A DNA stretch of 42,155 nt. It comes from Candidatus Limosilactobacillus merdavium (GTDB taxonomy: Bacteria; Bacillota; Bacilli; Lactobacillales; Lactobacillaceae). The stretch's first letter is position 1; each line of letters starts with the position of its first letter. Position numbers and translations under genes: made by a program. Positions 26,913 through 35,580 of the stretch are shown piece after piece. Location: positions 1 through 42,155 of the forward strand of contig JAHLFK010000057.1 of the NCBI GenBank assembly GCA_018883805.1. Reading direction: 5' to 3'. Below the pieces are notes generated by a model. It was not told the origin of the DNA. It did not search any database and saw nothing but the letters and a program-made list of their open reading frames with translations.

Positions 26913-28123
26913 TTAATTGGATCTCGAGTTTACCTAACTTCACTGCCTATGGGACACCAGTTTATTTCATATATCTGCTACTTGCCCTACTCCCATTAGG
27001 CATTGGACTTTACTTTGGCAAGCGATTCCAGTGGTATGAAGCCATTGTTAGTTTCATCTTCATTTTTCTGATGTTTGATGGTGCTAACTGGCAACAACTG
27101 ATTTCTTTGATTGTCTACGTCATTTACCAAACAATTTTGGTAATGTACTATCACCATTATCGGCAATCACGAAATTCATCTGGAATTTTCTACTTGTTCT
27201 CATTTCTTTCGTTAATCCCAATTATTGTTGTCAAGTTATCTCCAGCAATGGTTGGTCATAATTCTCTCCTTGGTTTCTTGGGGATCAGTTATTTAACATT
27301 CCGGGCAGTGGGAACAATTATTGAAACACGTGATGGGATGGTTAAGGAGATTACTCCTTGGCACTTCATCCGCTTCATGCTGTTCATGCCAACCATTACT
27401 TCTGGACCGATTGATCGGTATCGGCGGTTTTCAAAAGATTACCAAAAGGTTCCTGAACGTTCTGAATACTTAAAACTTGTTGAAAAAGGGATCTATTACT
27501 TATTCCTTGGTTTCCTTTACAAGTTCGTCATTGCTTACTTCTTCGGGCAACGGTTCTACCCACACTTCGAACAAGCTGCAATGAGTTCACCGTTCTTCTC
27601 TTGGAACATGCTTGGTGTCATGTATACTTACGGATTCTACCTCTTCTTTGACTTCGCTGGTTACTCATTATTTGCGGTAACTATTAGTTACTTCATGGGT
27701 GTTAAGTCACCAATGAACTTCAAGCAACCATTTAAGTCAAAGAACATTAAGGAATTCTGGAATCGTTGGCACATCAGTTTGTCATTCTGGTTCCGTGACT
27801 ACATTTTCATGCGGTTTGTCTTCATGGCAACGAAAAAGCGCTGGTTCAAGAATCGGAATGCCTTATCTGCAATAGCATACATGCTTAACATGTTAACGAT
27901 GGGCTTCTGGCACGGAATTACATGGTATTATATTCTATATGGTTTCCTACATGGTCTTGCACTTGTTGTTAATGACTGGTGGTTACGTTACAAACGAAAA
28001 CACCTTAAAAACATGCCACACAACAGGTTTACAGAATGGATTGCCATTTTCGTAACATTTAACTTTGTAATGTTTACATTCTTACTCTTCAGTGGTTACC
28101 TCAATACATACTTCTTCGGGTAA
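26909..28123 (+). CDS. dltB: D-alanyl transfer protein DltB (MBOAT family)
   Basis: DltB is a membrane-bound O-acyltransferase that moves D-alanine from DltC across or into the membrane toward teichoic acid. The 404-residue polytopic protein carries the MBOAT motifs: the conserved Asn/Trp region IKEFWNRWHISLSFWFRDY and the catalytic His in MGFWHGITWYY. Its ATG overlaps the dltA stop codon (ATGA), so it is translationally coupled. The gene order and overlaps are typical of the dlt operon. Confidence 0.96.
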   Translation: MINWISSLPNFTAYGTPVYFIYLLLALLPLGIGLYFGKRFQWYEAIVSFIFIFLMFDGANWQQLISLIVYVIYQTILVMYYHHYRQSRNSSGIFYLFSFLSLIPIIVVKLSPAMVGHNSLLGFLGISYLTFRAVGTIIETRDGMVKEITPWHFIRFMLFMPTITSGPIDRYRRFSKDYQKVPERSEYLKLVEKGIYYLFLGFLYKFVIAYFFGQRFYPHFEQAAMSSPFFSWNMLGVMYTYGFYLFFDFAGYSLFAVTISYFMGVKSPMNFKQPFKSKNIKEFWNRWHISLSFWFRDYIFMRFVFMATKKRWFKNRNALSAIAYMLNMLTMGFWHGITWYYILYGFLHGLALVVNDWWLRYKRKHLKNMPHNRFTEWIAIFVTFNFVMFTFLLFSGYLNTYFFG

Positions 28124-28151
28124 TCTAGATTTATTTAGGAGGATTTTAACA

Positions 28152-28391
28152 ATGAAAGACGAAATTATTAACATTTTAGCTGACGCAACTGGTCGTGACG
28201 CAAGTGACTTCAGTGATACTAGTGAAGACCTATTTGCTGACGGTTTGTTAGACTCAATGGCTACTGTTAGTGTTCTTTTGGCCTTCCAAGACCAATTCGA
28301 CATTCAAGTACCAGTTTCCGAATTTGACCGGAGCCAATGGAGCTCAGTTGACAAGATGGCAGATCGAGTAAAGGAGCTCCAAAATGACTAA
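28152..28391 (+). CDS. dltC: D-alanyl carrier protein
   Basis: DltC is the small carrier that holds D-alanine on a phosphopantetheine arm. The 79-residue acidic protein has the attachment serine at position 35 in DGLLDSMATV. The start is the ATG at 28152, preceded by AGGAGG at 9 bases; the longer frame from 28092 runs back into dltB. It overlaps dltD by 8 bases. Confidence 0.96.
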   Translation: MKDEIINILADATGRDASDFSDTSEDLFADGLLDSMATVSVLLAFQDQFDIQVPVSEFDRSQWSSVDKMADRVKELQND

Positions 28392-29679
28392 TCGCAAGCG
28401 GCTGTGGTATATCTTTGGCCCAGTTATTCTTGCCTTTGTTCTGATTTTAATTCTTTTTACAATGCCGCTTGGCAACCACTATTCAGCAAAGACTGAACAA
28501 CGTGCTGCCTCTTCACTTAGTCCTGTCGTTTTTAAGAACCAAAAGATTAAACAACAGGCCTTATCTGATAAGAAGACTCATTATGTTCCATTCTTTGGTT
28601 CAAGTGAGTTACGGCGATTTGATACTTTCCACCCTTCAATCATGGCAGTACGGTACCACAATTACACCCCATTCCTTTTGGGGCAACGTGGTGCTCAATC
28701 GCTTCCTCAGTTCTTTAACATCACAACGATGGAAGGACAATTGAAGGACAAAAAGGCCGTCTACATTGTTTCACCACAGTGGTTCGTTAAGCAGGGGATC
28801 TTACCTCCAGCTTTTAAGTACTACAACGGTGAGCTTGCTGACATGACCTGGCTAAAGAAGGCCAACCCAAAGTCACCTTACGATCGCTACGTTGCTAACC
28901 GTTTAATCCAAATGATTGGTAAAGATGGTTCTGTATCAAGTGATGCTGAAAAGATTGCTAAGGGTCAGCCATTAGATAGTTGGGACCGGACAATTTTAAA
29001 CTTCCGCCTAACTTTGTTACAACACCAAGACGCATTATTCTCCGGTTTACAACTGGACAATAATTACAGTCGGTTTATCAAGCCTCAGATTAATAAATTG
29101 CCTGCCAAGTACAATGAAGCTCGTCTTCACAAGATGGCAATCAATGAGGCTAAGAATGCCACTGATAACAATAGTTTTCATGTTAAGAATTCCTTCTACA
29201 CCAAGAAGGTTAAACCTAACTTGAAGAAGTTGAAAAACTCTCAACGGAACTTTAATTACAACAAATCACCTGAATATGGTGACTTACAAGTTGTACTTAA
29301 TCAATTTAGCAGTAATAACACTAATGTTATGTTCGTTATTCCACCGGTTAACAGCCGCTGGGAAGCATACACTGGTATGGACATGAATATGTACTACCGC
29401 ACTGTTAATAAGATTAAATTCCAACTTCATCAACAAGGATTTAACAATGTCCTTGATCTTTCTCATGATGGTGACAAGCCATACTTCATGGAAGATACTA
29501 TTCACATTGGTTATGCCGGTTGGGTTAAGTTTGATAGTGCGACAAGCAAGTTTATTGAACAAAGTCAACCACAACCTCACTACCACATGAGTGATGAATT
29601 CTTAACCAAAAAATGGGCTAACTTAGTACCGACCCAACAAAACCTCAATCAATTCAAGAATCAAGAATTAGATAAGTAG
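28384..29679 (+). CDS. dltD: D-alanyl transfer protein DltD
   Basis: DltD acts on the outer face of the membrane in the last step of teichoic acid D-alanylation. The 431-residue protein has a single N-terminal membrane segment (about 8-27, IFGPVILAFVLILILF) and a large outside domain. FFGSSELRRFD carries the Ser of the SGNH-like core, and EDTIHIGYAGW near the end carries the Asp and His. It overlaps dltC and is last in the operon, followed by a strong terminator. Confidence 0.95.
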   Translation: MTNRKRLWYIFGPVILAFVLILILFTMPLGNHYSAKTEQRAASSLSPVVFKNQKIKQQALSDKKTHYVPFFGSSELRRFDTFHPSIMAVRYHNYTPFLLGQRGAQSLPQFFNITTMEGQLKDKKAVYIVSPQWFVKQGILPPAFKYYNGELADMTWLKKANPKSPYDRYVANRLIQMIGKDGSVSSDAEKIAKGQPLDSWDRTILNFRLTLLQHQDALFSGLQLDNNYSRFIKPQINKLPAKYNEARLHKMAINEAKNATDNNSFHVKNSFYTKKVKPNLKKLKNSQRNFNYNKSPEYGDLQVVLNQFSSNNTNVMFVIPPVNSRWEAYTGMDMNMYYRTVNKIKFQLHQQGFNNVLDLSHDGDKPYFMEDTIHIGYAGWVKFDSATSKFIEQSQPQPHYHMSDEFLTKKWANLVPTQQNLNQFKNQELDK

Positions 29680-29688
29680 GTTAAATAA

Positions 29689-29735
29689 AAAGAAGAAGGT
29701 TGCCAGAAATTTCTGGCAACCTTCTTCTTTTTTTG
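29689..29735. terminator. Bidirectional terminator between dltD and cshA
   Basis: AAGAAGAAGGTTGCCAGAAA pairs perfectly with TTTCTGGCAACCTTCTTCTT with almost no loop, followed by T on the plus strand and TTTTTATTT on the minus strand. Confidence 0.93.
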
Positions 29736-29737
29736 TT

Positions 29738-31240
29738 CTAATTTTCTTTCCGATGACGGATATTAAATGAATGACGGCTTGAGTGACTGTTTCCGTGGTT
29801 ATCATTGCGGTGTGAACGATGACCTTTATTATTGTTTCGACGATGATTGTAACCATTGTGACGCCGATTACGTGAACCACGGTAACCATGTCCTGAATTA
29901 CGATCACGGTGACTCCGCCGAGGAAGCGGCCGCTCTGGTGTAATTTTCACTGGAACATCACTAGCGGGTTCCTTAGTCATTTCGTTCAATAGTGCTGCAA
30001 CCAAGTCAGTGGCATCATGAGTTGACAATAACTTTTCAGCAGCATCTCGATAACGATCAGTTGAATCTTGAGCAATTAATTCATCGATATCATTAAAGGC
30101 ACTAGCAACTTGACCATTAAAGGCTTCTTCTGCTGTTGGTGGCTTCAATGGTAGCATCCGTACCCGCGTAAGCTTTTCAATTTCGTGAAGATAATCCATT
30201 TCATTTGGTGTAACGAATGTCAATGAAACACCATGATGTCCGGCACGACCAGTCCGACCAATCCGGTGAACGTAACTATCAGGATCAGATGGAATATCGT
30301 AATTATAAACGTGCGTTACCCCAGAAATATCCAATCCCCGGGCAGCAACGTCTGTAGCAACCAGGATATCAAGATCCCCTTGCTTAAACTTCCGCATGAT
30401 CTTTGTCCGCCGTTCCTGACTAAGATCACCGTGAATACCAGCAGCATTATATCCACGAGCGATTAACCCTCGTGATAATTCATCAACCCGTCGCTTAGTT
30501 CGACCAAAAACAATCGTTAAGTCTGGATCTTGAACATCAATTAAGCGTGTCATAATGTCGAATTTCTCGTAATCTCGAGCACGAACATAGTATTGATCAA
30601 CTAAATCAGTAGTTAGTTCCTTAGCCTTAATCCGTACCATTGTTGGGTTAGTCATAAACTTAACCCCAATTTTCTTGATTTCTGGAGGCATTGTTGCGGA
30701 GAAGAGCAACGTCTGCCGATCGTCAGGAGTTTGGTTTACGATTGCTTCGATATCATCTAAGAATCCCATGTTAAGCATTTCATCAGCTTCATCTAACACT
30801 AATGTCTTAATATGATCTAGCTTAACCGTGTGCCGATTTAAGTGATCACGGAGTCGGCCAGGTGTCCCCACAAGAATTTGTGGATGTTGCTTCAAATTCC
30901 GAATTTGCCGACGAATATCAGCTCCACCATAGACAACTTGAACACGGACATGCTTATCCTTCCCTAAACGGAAAAGTTCTTCCTGGGTTTGAATTGCTAA
31001 TTCACGGGTTGGAGAAATAACAATTGCTTGGATATTTGGCTCATCCGTATCAACGTGCTCAATAATTGGCAAACCGAATGCAGCCGTCTTCCCGGTTCCA
31101 GTTTGCGCTTGTCCAATAACATCTTGTCCCTTTAATACCATTGGAATGGTTTGTTCTTGGATTGGTGTTGCTTCTTCATAACCACTCCGCTTGATTGCCT
31201 TTAATAGACTTGTAGACAATCCTAATTCACTAAACTTCAA
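29738..31240 (-). CDS. cshA: DEAD-box ATP-dependent RNA helicase CshA
   Basis: This RNA helicase is likely involved in mRNA decay, ribosome assembly and growth in the cold. The 500-residue protein has the full set of motifs: Q (TPIQEQTIP), I (AQTGTGKTAAF), II (VLDEADEML), III (SAT) and VI (HRIGRTGRAG). A C-terminal tail of about 70 residues is rich in Arg, His, Asn and Gly, as in CshA, and probably binds RNA. The start is a TTG preceded by AGGAGG at 7 bases. The murF terminator ends directly at this ribosome binding site and no separate promoter is visible, so cshA is probably reached by read-through from murF. Confidence 0.94.
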   Translation of the reverse strand: MKFSELGLSTSLLKAIKRSGYEEATPIQEQTIPMVLKGQDVIGQAQTGTGKTAAFGLPIIEHVDTDEPNIQAIVISPTRELAIQTQEELFRLGKDKHVRVQVVYGGADIRRQIRNLKQHPQILVGTPGRLRDHLNRHTVKLDHIKTLVLDEADEMLNMGFLDDIEAIVNQTPDDRQTLLFSATMPPEIKKIGVKFMTNPTMVRIKAKELTTDLVDQYYVRARDYEKFDIMTRLIDVQDPDLTIVFGRTKRRVDELSRGLIARGYNAAGIHGDLSQERRTKIMRKFKQGDLDILVATDVAARGLDISGVTHVYNYDIPSDPDSYVHRIGRTGRAGHHGVSLTFVTPNEMDYLHEIEKLTRVRMLPLKPPTAEEAFNGQVASAFNDIDELIAQDSTDRYRDAAEKLLSTHDATDLVAALLNEMTKEPASDVPVKITPERPLPRRSHRDRNSGHGYRGSRNRRHNGYNHRRNNNKGHRSHRNDNHGNSHSSRHSFNIRHRKEN

Positions 31241-31254
31241 ATATGTTCCTCCTA

Positions 31255-31295
31255 AAAATTACCAGCCGACTGAACAAGCACTGTTTGTCGGCTGG
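31255..31295 (-). terminator. Terminator between murF and cshA
   Basis: CCAGCCGAC pairs with GTCGGCTGG around a 15-base loop that can pair further (AACA/TGTT), followed by TAATTTTT, which runs into the AGGAGG of cshA. Confidence 0.82.
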
Positions 31296-31304
31296 TCTAG
31301 CTTT

Positions 31305-32687
31305 TTATTTTGCTGTTAATTTTGCTAAAACTTTTTCTAAATGAATTCCGTGACTAGCCTTTAATAGTACAAGATCGTCAGCTTTTACTGTTGCTTGTAA
31401 GTCTGCTGTCACCTTATCTAATTCATCTGCAGAATATTGATGAATTGCACTTGTTGGATAACCCTTTTCTTCTAAGGCTTCTTGAAGGTTCTTCATTTCA
31501 GAACCTACCAAGTAAACTTCTTCAATCTTATCTGCATCAATAGTAGCTGCCAAACTAGCATGAAGTCGTGCTGAAGCATCACCTAGCTCTAACATATCAC
31601 CGAGAACGGCAATCCGCTTCCCATCTGTTGGTAATTCTTCAATCGTCTTCAAAACTTGCTTAGCGGCTGTTGGGTTAGAGTTATAAACATCACTTAAAAT
31701 GTGCTCGCCCTGTGCCCCTTCGATCCATTCGGCACGGTTCTCAGTCAATTCAACGTTCTTCAATGCCTTCTTCATGTGAGCTGGAGTAATATGTAATTGC
31801 TTACCAACTGCAATTGCAGCTAGTGCATTATTAACATTGTATTCCCCAACCATTGGGATCGTAAATTCTTCATCAGGCCACTCATTGACCTTAAAGTCGA
31901 TTGATGTTTCGTGTTGATTAACACTAGTTGCATAAAGATCATTCGTCAATTGTCGACCAAAAGTTACCTTATATTGTTCAAGCTTTGCGGCCCGTTCTTG
32001 AAGAAGTGGCTCATCACCATTAAAGATAAATGTACCGTCTTCCTTAAGTCCATGAGTAATTTCCATTTTGGCATCGGCAATCTTATCCCGAGTACCAAAG
32101 AATTCAATATGTGCTTCACCAATCATTGTAATTACCGCAAAATCAGGTGAAGTTAACTTACTAAGGAAGTCTAATTGACCGGGACGATCCATCCCCATCT
32201 CAACAACCACAACTTCAGTACTGGATTCCATGTTCAATAACGTTACTGGAACCCCAATTTCGTTGTTAAAATTGGCATGAGTCTTAGTAACATTCAATTG
32301 GGTACTAAGAATTGAAGCAGTCATATCCTTAGTAGTTGTCTTTCCGTTACTACCTGTAACAGCAACTACGATTGGATTGATCTTGTGTAAGTAGTACTTA
32401 CTTAACTTTTGCAAGGATTCCAGCGGATCGTCAACAACTAAAATCGGTTGATTATCCTCAGTCGTAATATCATGATCACTTGCCCATAAAGATGCAACTG
32501 CGCCGTTAGCAAAAGCACTTCCAACGTATTGGTGGCCATCTTGTGCCCCCTGAAGTGGAATAAATAATGCTCCTGAATCAAGCTGTCGGCTATCAAATGC
32601 GACGCTCGTAATCTCAACATCTTTCCATTGTTCAATATTGTTTTCTGCGCCGATTGCCTTCGCAATTTCGGCCAATTTCATTTTCAT
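31305..32687 (-). CDS. murF: UDP-N-acetylmuramoyl-tripeptide--D-alanyl-D-alanine ligase
   Basis: MurF completes the peptidoglycan precursor by adding D-Ala-D-Ala to the UDP-MurNAc tripeptide. The 460-residue protein has the Mur-ligase ATP loop TGSNGKTTT (111-119), HANFNNEIGVPVTLLN, and SDVYNSNPTAAKQ in the central domain. GAGGGAG lies 8 bases before the first ATG; a second ATG two codons later is too far. It lies behind an extended -10 promoter and before cshA, an arrangement common in lactobacilli. Confidence 0.96.
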   Translation of the reverse strand: MKMKLAEIAKAIGAENNIEQWKDVEITSVAFDSRQLDSGALFIPLQGAQDGHQYVGSAFANGAVASLWASDHDITTEDNQPILVVDDPLESLQKLSKYYLHKINPIVVAVTGSNGKTTTKDMTASILSTQLNVTKTHANFNNEIGVPVTLLNMESSTEVVVVEMGMDRPGQLDFLSKLTSPDFAVITMIGEAHIEFFGTRDKIADAKMEITHGLKEDGTFIFNGDEPLLQERAAKLEQYKVTFGRQLTNDLYATSVNQHETSIDFKVNEWPDEEFTIPMVGEYNVNNALAAIAVGKQLHITPAHMKKALKNVELTENRAEWIEGAQGEHILSDVYNSNPTAAKQVLKTIEELPTDGKRIAVLGDMLELGDASARLHASLAATIDADKIEEVYLVGSEMKNLQEALEEKGYPTSAIHQYSADELDKVTADLQATVKADDLVLLKASHGIHLEKVLAKLTAK

Positions 32688-32730
32688 GGAAAAGCTCCCT
32701 CTATCTCCTAATTATAAGTCTAGCCTATTA

Positions 32731-32739
32731 ATTATATCA
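32731..32739 (-). promoter_or_regulatory. Extended -10 promoter of murF
   Basis: TGaTATAAT (TATAAT at 32731-32736), a perfect extended -10. A second TATAAT lies nearer the gene (revcomp at 32711-32716). No good -35 is seen for either. Confidence 0.6.
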
Positions 32740-32754
32740 CGTCATGAACAGATT

Positions 32755-32813
32755 AAAAAGACGAAGAGAGGGAGGAGGACTAAACTCGTTTTTGAGTTGT
32801 CGTCCCCCTCCCT
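32755..32813 (-). terminator. Terminator after htpX
   Basis: GGGAGG and GGAC segments pair with GTCC and CCTCCC around an inner AACTC/GAGTT hairpin, followed at some distance on the minus strand by CTTTTTAAT. The stem is not continuous. Confidence 0.6.
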
Positions 32814-32827
32814 TCTATGTTTTCTAT

Positions 32828-33718
32828 TTACATCTCTTCAAGTCGTTTTATCCGATCCTCTAGCGGTGGATGAGTATCAAAGAGGTGTGCTAAACGACGA
32901 TGCCGACTATTAAGTTCGGGATCGCTAATATATAGTGATGAACTGCTCGGTGGAACTTTTTCCATTGGCGCAGCATTTTCAAGCTTTCGCAATGCATTAA
33001 TTAGGCCAAGTGGGTTCCGTGTTAGTTCAACTGAACCGGCATCAGCAAGATATTCCCGGTTCCGTGAAAGAGCCATTTGTGCAATCGACGCAGCTAACGG
33101 TGCCAAAATGACCAGCAAAATTGAACCAAAAATCATAATGATTCCCGGAGCATCATCGTCATCCCGATTAGAGCGAAAGCCGCCACCAAACCAATAAAAG
33201 AAGTTAACTAGGGATGAGATTGCTGCTGACAAAGCTAATGCAATTGTTTGCAGACGAATATCGTAATTTCTTACGTGACTCATCTCGTGTCCCATAACCC
33301 CTTCAAGTTCTTCCCGGTTCATTATCTGTAATAAACCGGTAGTTGCAGCAACTGCAGAATGTTCAGGATCATTTCCAGTTGCAAAAGCGTTGGGACTCGG
33401 ATCATCAATGATAAATACCCGTGGCATTGGAACTTGGGCAACCATCGCCATATCTTCAACCACATGCCATAATTCTGGTGCTTCCTGAGCAGAATGAATC
33501 TCGCGGGCATTATTCATATTCATTACCACCTCAGTCGATTGACTAACCATTACTGAGATGTAAATAACTGTTATAATTCCGGCAATTATTATTCCACTCA
33601 CTGGGCTACCTGCAAAGAGATAACCAAGTGCCGCACCGATTAAGGCTACCAACAAAAAGAAACCTGTTAAGACCAATACAGTTTTACGCTTATTCTTTGC
33701 AATTTGTTGATATAACAT
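32828..33718 (-). CDS. htpX: Zinc metalloprotease HtpX
   Basis: HtpX is an M48 membrane protease for quality control of membrane proteins. The 296-residue protein has two N-terminal membrane segments (about 13-35 and 40-58), the zinc motif HEMSH at 144-148 and two more hydrophobic segments after it (about 155-175 and 190-215), then the downstream conserved [14 protein letters not shown] with the third zinc ligand. It follows lemA by 9 bases, the usual lemA-htpX pair of lactobacilli and streptococci. No obvious stress operator is seen upstream. Confidence 0.95.
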   Translation of the reverse strand: MLYQQIAKNKRKTVLVLTGFFLLVALIGAALGYLFAGSPVSGIIIAGIITVIYISVMVSQSTEVVMNMNNAREIHSAQEAPELWHVVEDMAMVAQVPMPRVFIIDDPSPNAFATGNDPEHSAVAATTGLLQIMNREELEGVMGHEMSHVRNYDIRLQTIALALSAAISSLVNFFYWFGGGFRSNRDDDDAPGIIMIFGSILLVILAPLAASIAQMALSRNREYLADAGSVELTRNPLGLINALRKLENAAPMEKVPPSSSSLYISDPELNSRHRRLAHLFDTHPPLEDRIKRLEEM

Positions 33719-33727
33719 CTAAATCAC

Positions 33728-34291
33728 CTAGTCATCAAATGAAACCTTTGGGACTTCTTTTGATTCTTTTGGTACTTGCAGGTAATCCATTTGCTTGAAG
33801 TGGTGAATCTTTGCCACAATGTTACTTGGGAAAGATTGAATCTTAGCATCAAGATTAGCCACAGTTGAGTTGTATAATTGACGAGAATAAGCAATTTTAT
33901 TTTCAGTATTGCTTAATTCTTCCATTAAGGATTGATACTGAGTACTTGCCTTCAAGTCTGGATAATTTTCAGCAACTGCAAACAGTGACCGCAGAGTACC
34001 TGTCAGTTCGTTTGAGACGGCCATCTTTTGAGCACGATCATCATCTGGAATGTTCTCTAATTGGCTCCGTAATTGGGTTACCTTTTCCAGAGTATTTGCT
34101 TCATACTTGCTGTAGCCCTTAACTGTGGAAACCAGGTTAGGAATTAAGTCATTCCGTCGTTGAAGTTGAACATCAATCTGGCTCCATGATTCTTGAGCAT
34201 GAGTCCTTAATTGTACCAGTCCGTTATATAGACCAGCATAAAGAGCAATCAACAGCACTACGATTACAATGACAATAATTGTAGCTACCAT
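33728..34291 (-). CDS. lemA: LemA family membrane protein
   Basis: The 187-residue protein has one N-terminal membrane segment (about 2-22) and a helical domain with the family signature WSQIDVQLQRRNDLIPNLV and VKGYSKYE. LemA proteins have no established biochemical activity; pairing with HtpX suggests a role in the same membrane process. AGGAGG lies 9 bases before the ATG. It begins the lemA-htpX unit, behind a possible extended -10 promoter at 34336-34344. Confidence 0.93.
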   Translation of the reverse strand: MVATIIVIVIVVLLIALYAGLYNGLVQLRTHAQESWSQIDVQLQRRNDLIPNLVSTVKGYSKYEANTLEKVTQLRSQLENIPDDDRAQKMAVSNELTGTLRSLFAVAENYPDLKASTQYQSLMEELSNTENKIAYSRQLYNSTVANLDAKIQSFPSNIVAKIHHFKQMDYLQVPKESKEVPKVSFDD

Positions 34292-34335
34292 AATCTCTTC
34301 CTCCTCTAATTAATATTTAGTAGAATTTCTTACCT

Positions 34336-34344
34336 ATGATACCA
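34336..34344 (-). promoter_or_regulatory. Possible lemA promoter
   Basis: An extended -10, TGgTATCAT (TATCAT at 34336-34341), about 45 bases before lemA; the -35 is weak. The rest of the gap up to 34505 shows no gene. Confidence 0.45.
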
Positions 34345-34506
34345 GAACTCACTTACCGAAGCGATAAAGATACCTGAATTTAGTAAAATATTAATCCGTT
34401 ATGAATTGAGGAATACGCCGTAAATTATTAGTTCCTTCATCATAATCAATCGTTCGACTTAATTAAGGTTAGTATAGATTTTAATCCGGTTGATCCTTTA
34501 TTCTTG

Positions 34507-34515
34507 TGGTATAGT
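34507..34515 (+). promoter_or_regulatory. Probable promoter of the 38-codon gene
   Basis: An extended -10, TGgTATAGT (TATAGT at 34510-34515), lies 35 bases before the start codon; TTGATC at 34490-34495 is a possible but closely spaced -35. Confidence 0.55.
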
Positions 34516-34550
34516 AGAATTACGATTAATGGAAAGAGAGGATCTTAAAA

Positions 34551-34667
34551 ATGACTAAGTACGTTGTTGAATTAAGTGAAGAAGATTACCAAATGATCAA
34601 GGACTGCCACTCAAAGAATCCTTCATTAATGAAGTCAATGGATGAAGCCAAGAAGGTTGAAAAGTAA
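34551..34667 (+). CDS. Small protein of unknown function, 38 residues
   Basis: The frame begins MTKYVVELSEEDYQMIKD and ends EAKKVEK. The peptide is soluble, rich in Glu, Asp and Lys, has one cysteine (in DCHSKNP), and shows no membrane segment or signal. I do not recognise the family. Support for a real gene is the AGAGAGG site 9 bases before the ATG, the extended -10 promoter and a strong terminator downstream. The region after the stop holds two further small hairpins before that terminator. It lies alone between divergent lemA and convergent srtA. Confidence 0.65.
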   Translation: MTKYVVELSEEDYQMIKDCHSKNPSLMKSMDEAKKVEK

Positions 34668-34728
34668 TTCACCCTTAGGCTTTGCCTGAGAATTAAATAT
34701 CAGTACAACTACCATTCTGTTGTACATA

Positions 34729-34777
34729 TAAAGAGGATCATAACGTCTGCACGATTCAAGCGTTATGATCCTCTTTA
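34729..34777. terminator. Bidirectional terminator, small gene and srtA
   Basis: AAAGAGGATCATAACG pairs perfectly with CGTTATGATCCTCTTT around a 15-base loop, with T-rich flanks in both directions. Confidence 0.92.
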
Positions 34778-34788
34778 TTTATAATCTA

Positions 34789-35505
34789 TTATGAATTTCT
34801 TCCTGTAGTGTACTTACTACTGAAATTATGTTGTACCTGTTGTGGTGCTTGTTTGAAAGGCATCTTTTTAACAAAGTTCCCCCGAACCATCAATCGATGT
34901 GCACCAGTTTCATCACAGGTAATTAAAGTAATAATCTTATTTGGCGTATTGTTAACAACTTCAACCTGGGAAGGTGAGATTATCTTCCGTTGGTAAATTT
35001 TGTATTCATAAACATTCTTCAAATCGGTAATGTAAACCTTCTGGCCGATCTTTGACTTAGAATACAATGGTGAGAACAGTACCTTACTACCATTAGCCAT
35101 GTTGTGACCAGCTAACGCATAGTTACCTTCACCCATCTTCATGTTTGGCCGTAATGTTCCGGCAGCTAAAGCTAACGTTGTGTTATCAACCCCATTAGCA
35201 ATTGGAATTGTCATATCGATTGCCGGAACTGTGATTTCACCAATAATATTAATTGGCTGCTTCTTTGCCCGTGCCCGAGCGACTGTTTGTAAGCTTAGAT
35301 CTTGAGCATTACTATAATCATAGTTTGCACTACTTTGCTTCCCTTGATTTCGCTTAATTGCTTGACGAGTAATTTGAGGACGATAGCTTTCGGTTAAGTA
35401 GAACTTAATTTGTTGGTTAAAGATCAGAACTACCGCAACTACTAATAAAATAACTACTGCAGTCCACCGAAGCCACCCACGACCTCTTTGCTTTTTTTGT
35501 TTCAC
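34789..35505 (-). CDS. srtA: Class A sortase
   Basis: Sortase A anchors LPxTG-type surface proteins to the cell wall. The 238-residue protein has an N-terminal membrane anchor (about 13-30) and an extracellular sortase domain with His134 in ALAGHNM, Cys197 in TLITCDETG and the catalytic Arg208 in LMVRG. The start is a GTG at 35505, preceded by GAGGGG at 8 bases; a TTG 24 bases upstream has no such site. It lies 75 bases after the DUF915 hydrolase gene, with a possible -10 of its own in the gap. No LPxTG protein is encoded in the window. Confidence 0.94.
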   Translation of the reverse strand: MKQKKQRGRGWLRWTAVVILLVVAVVLIFNQQIKFYLTESYRPQITRQAIKRNQGKQSSANYDYSNAQDLSLQTVARARAKKQPINIIGEITVPAIDMTIPIANGVDNTTLALAAGTLRPNMKMGEGNYALAGHNMANGSKVLFSPLYSKSKIGQKVYITDLKNVYEYKIYQRKIISPSQVEVVNNTPNKIITLITCDETGAHRLMVRGNFVKKMPFKQAPQQVQHNFSSKYTTGRNS

Positions 35506-35538
35506 CTTATATTCCCCTCGTTTTTTCAAGATATTGTT

Positions 35539-35544
35539 AGTATA
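35539..35544 (-). promoter_or_regulatory. Possible srtA -10
   Basis: TATACT lies 34 bases before the srtA start in the gap after the hydrolase gene. The -35 is weak (CTGTTA at 18 bases), so transcription from the upstream genes is equally possible. Confidence 0.35.
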
Positions 35545-35580
35545 ACGTGTTTTAGTTTTATTTAACAGGAACTTTGCTTG

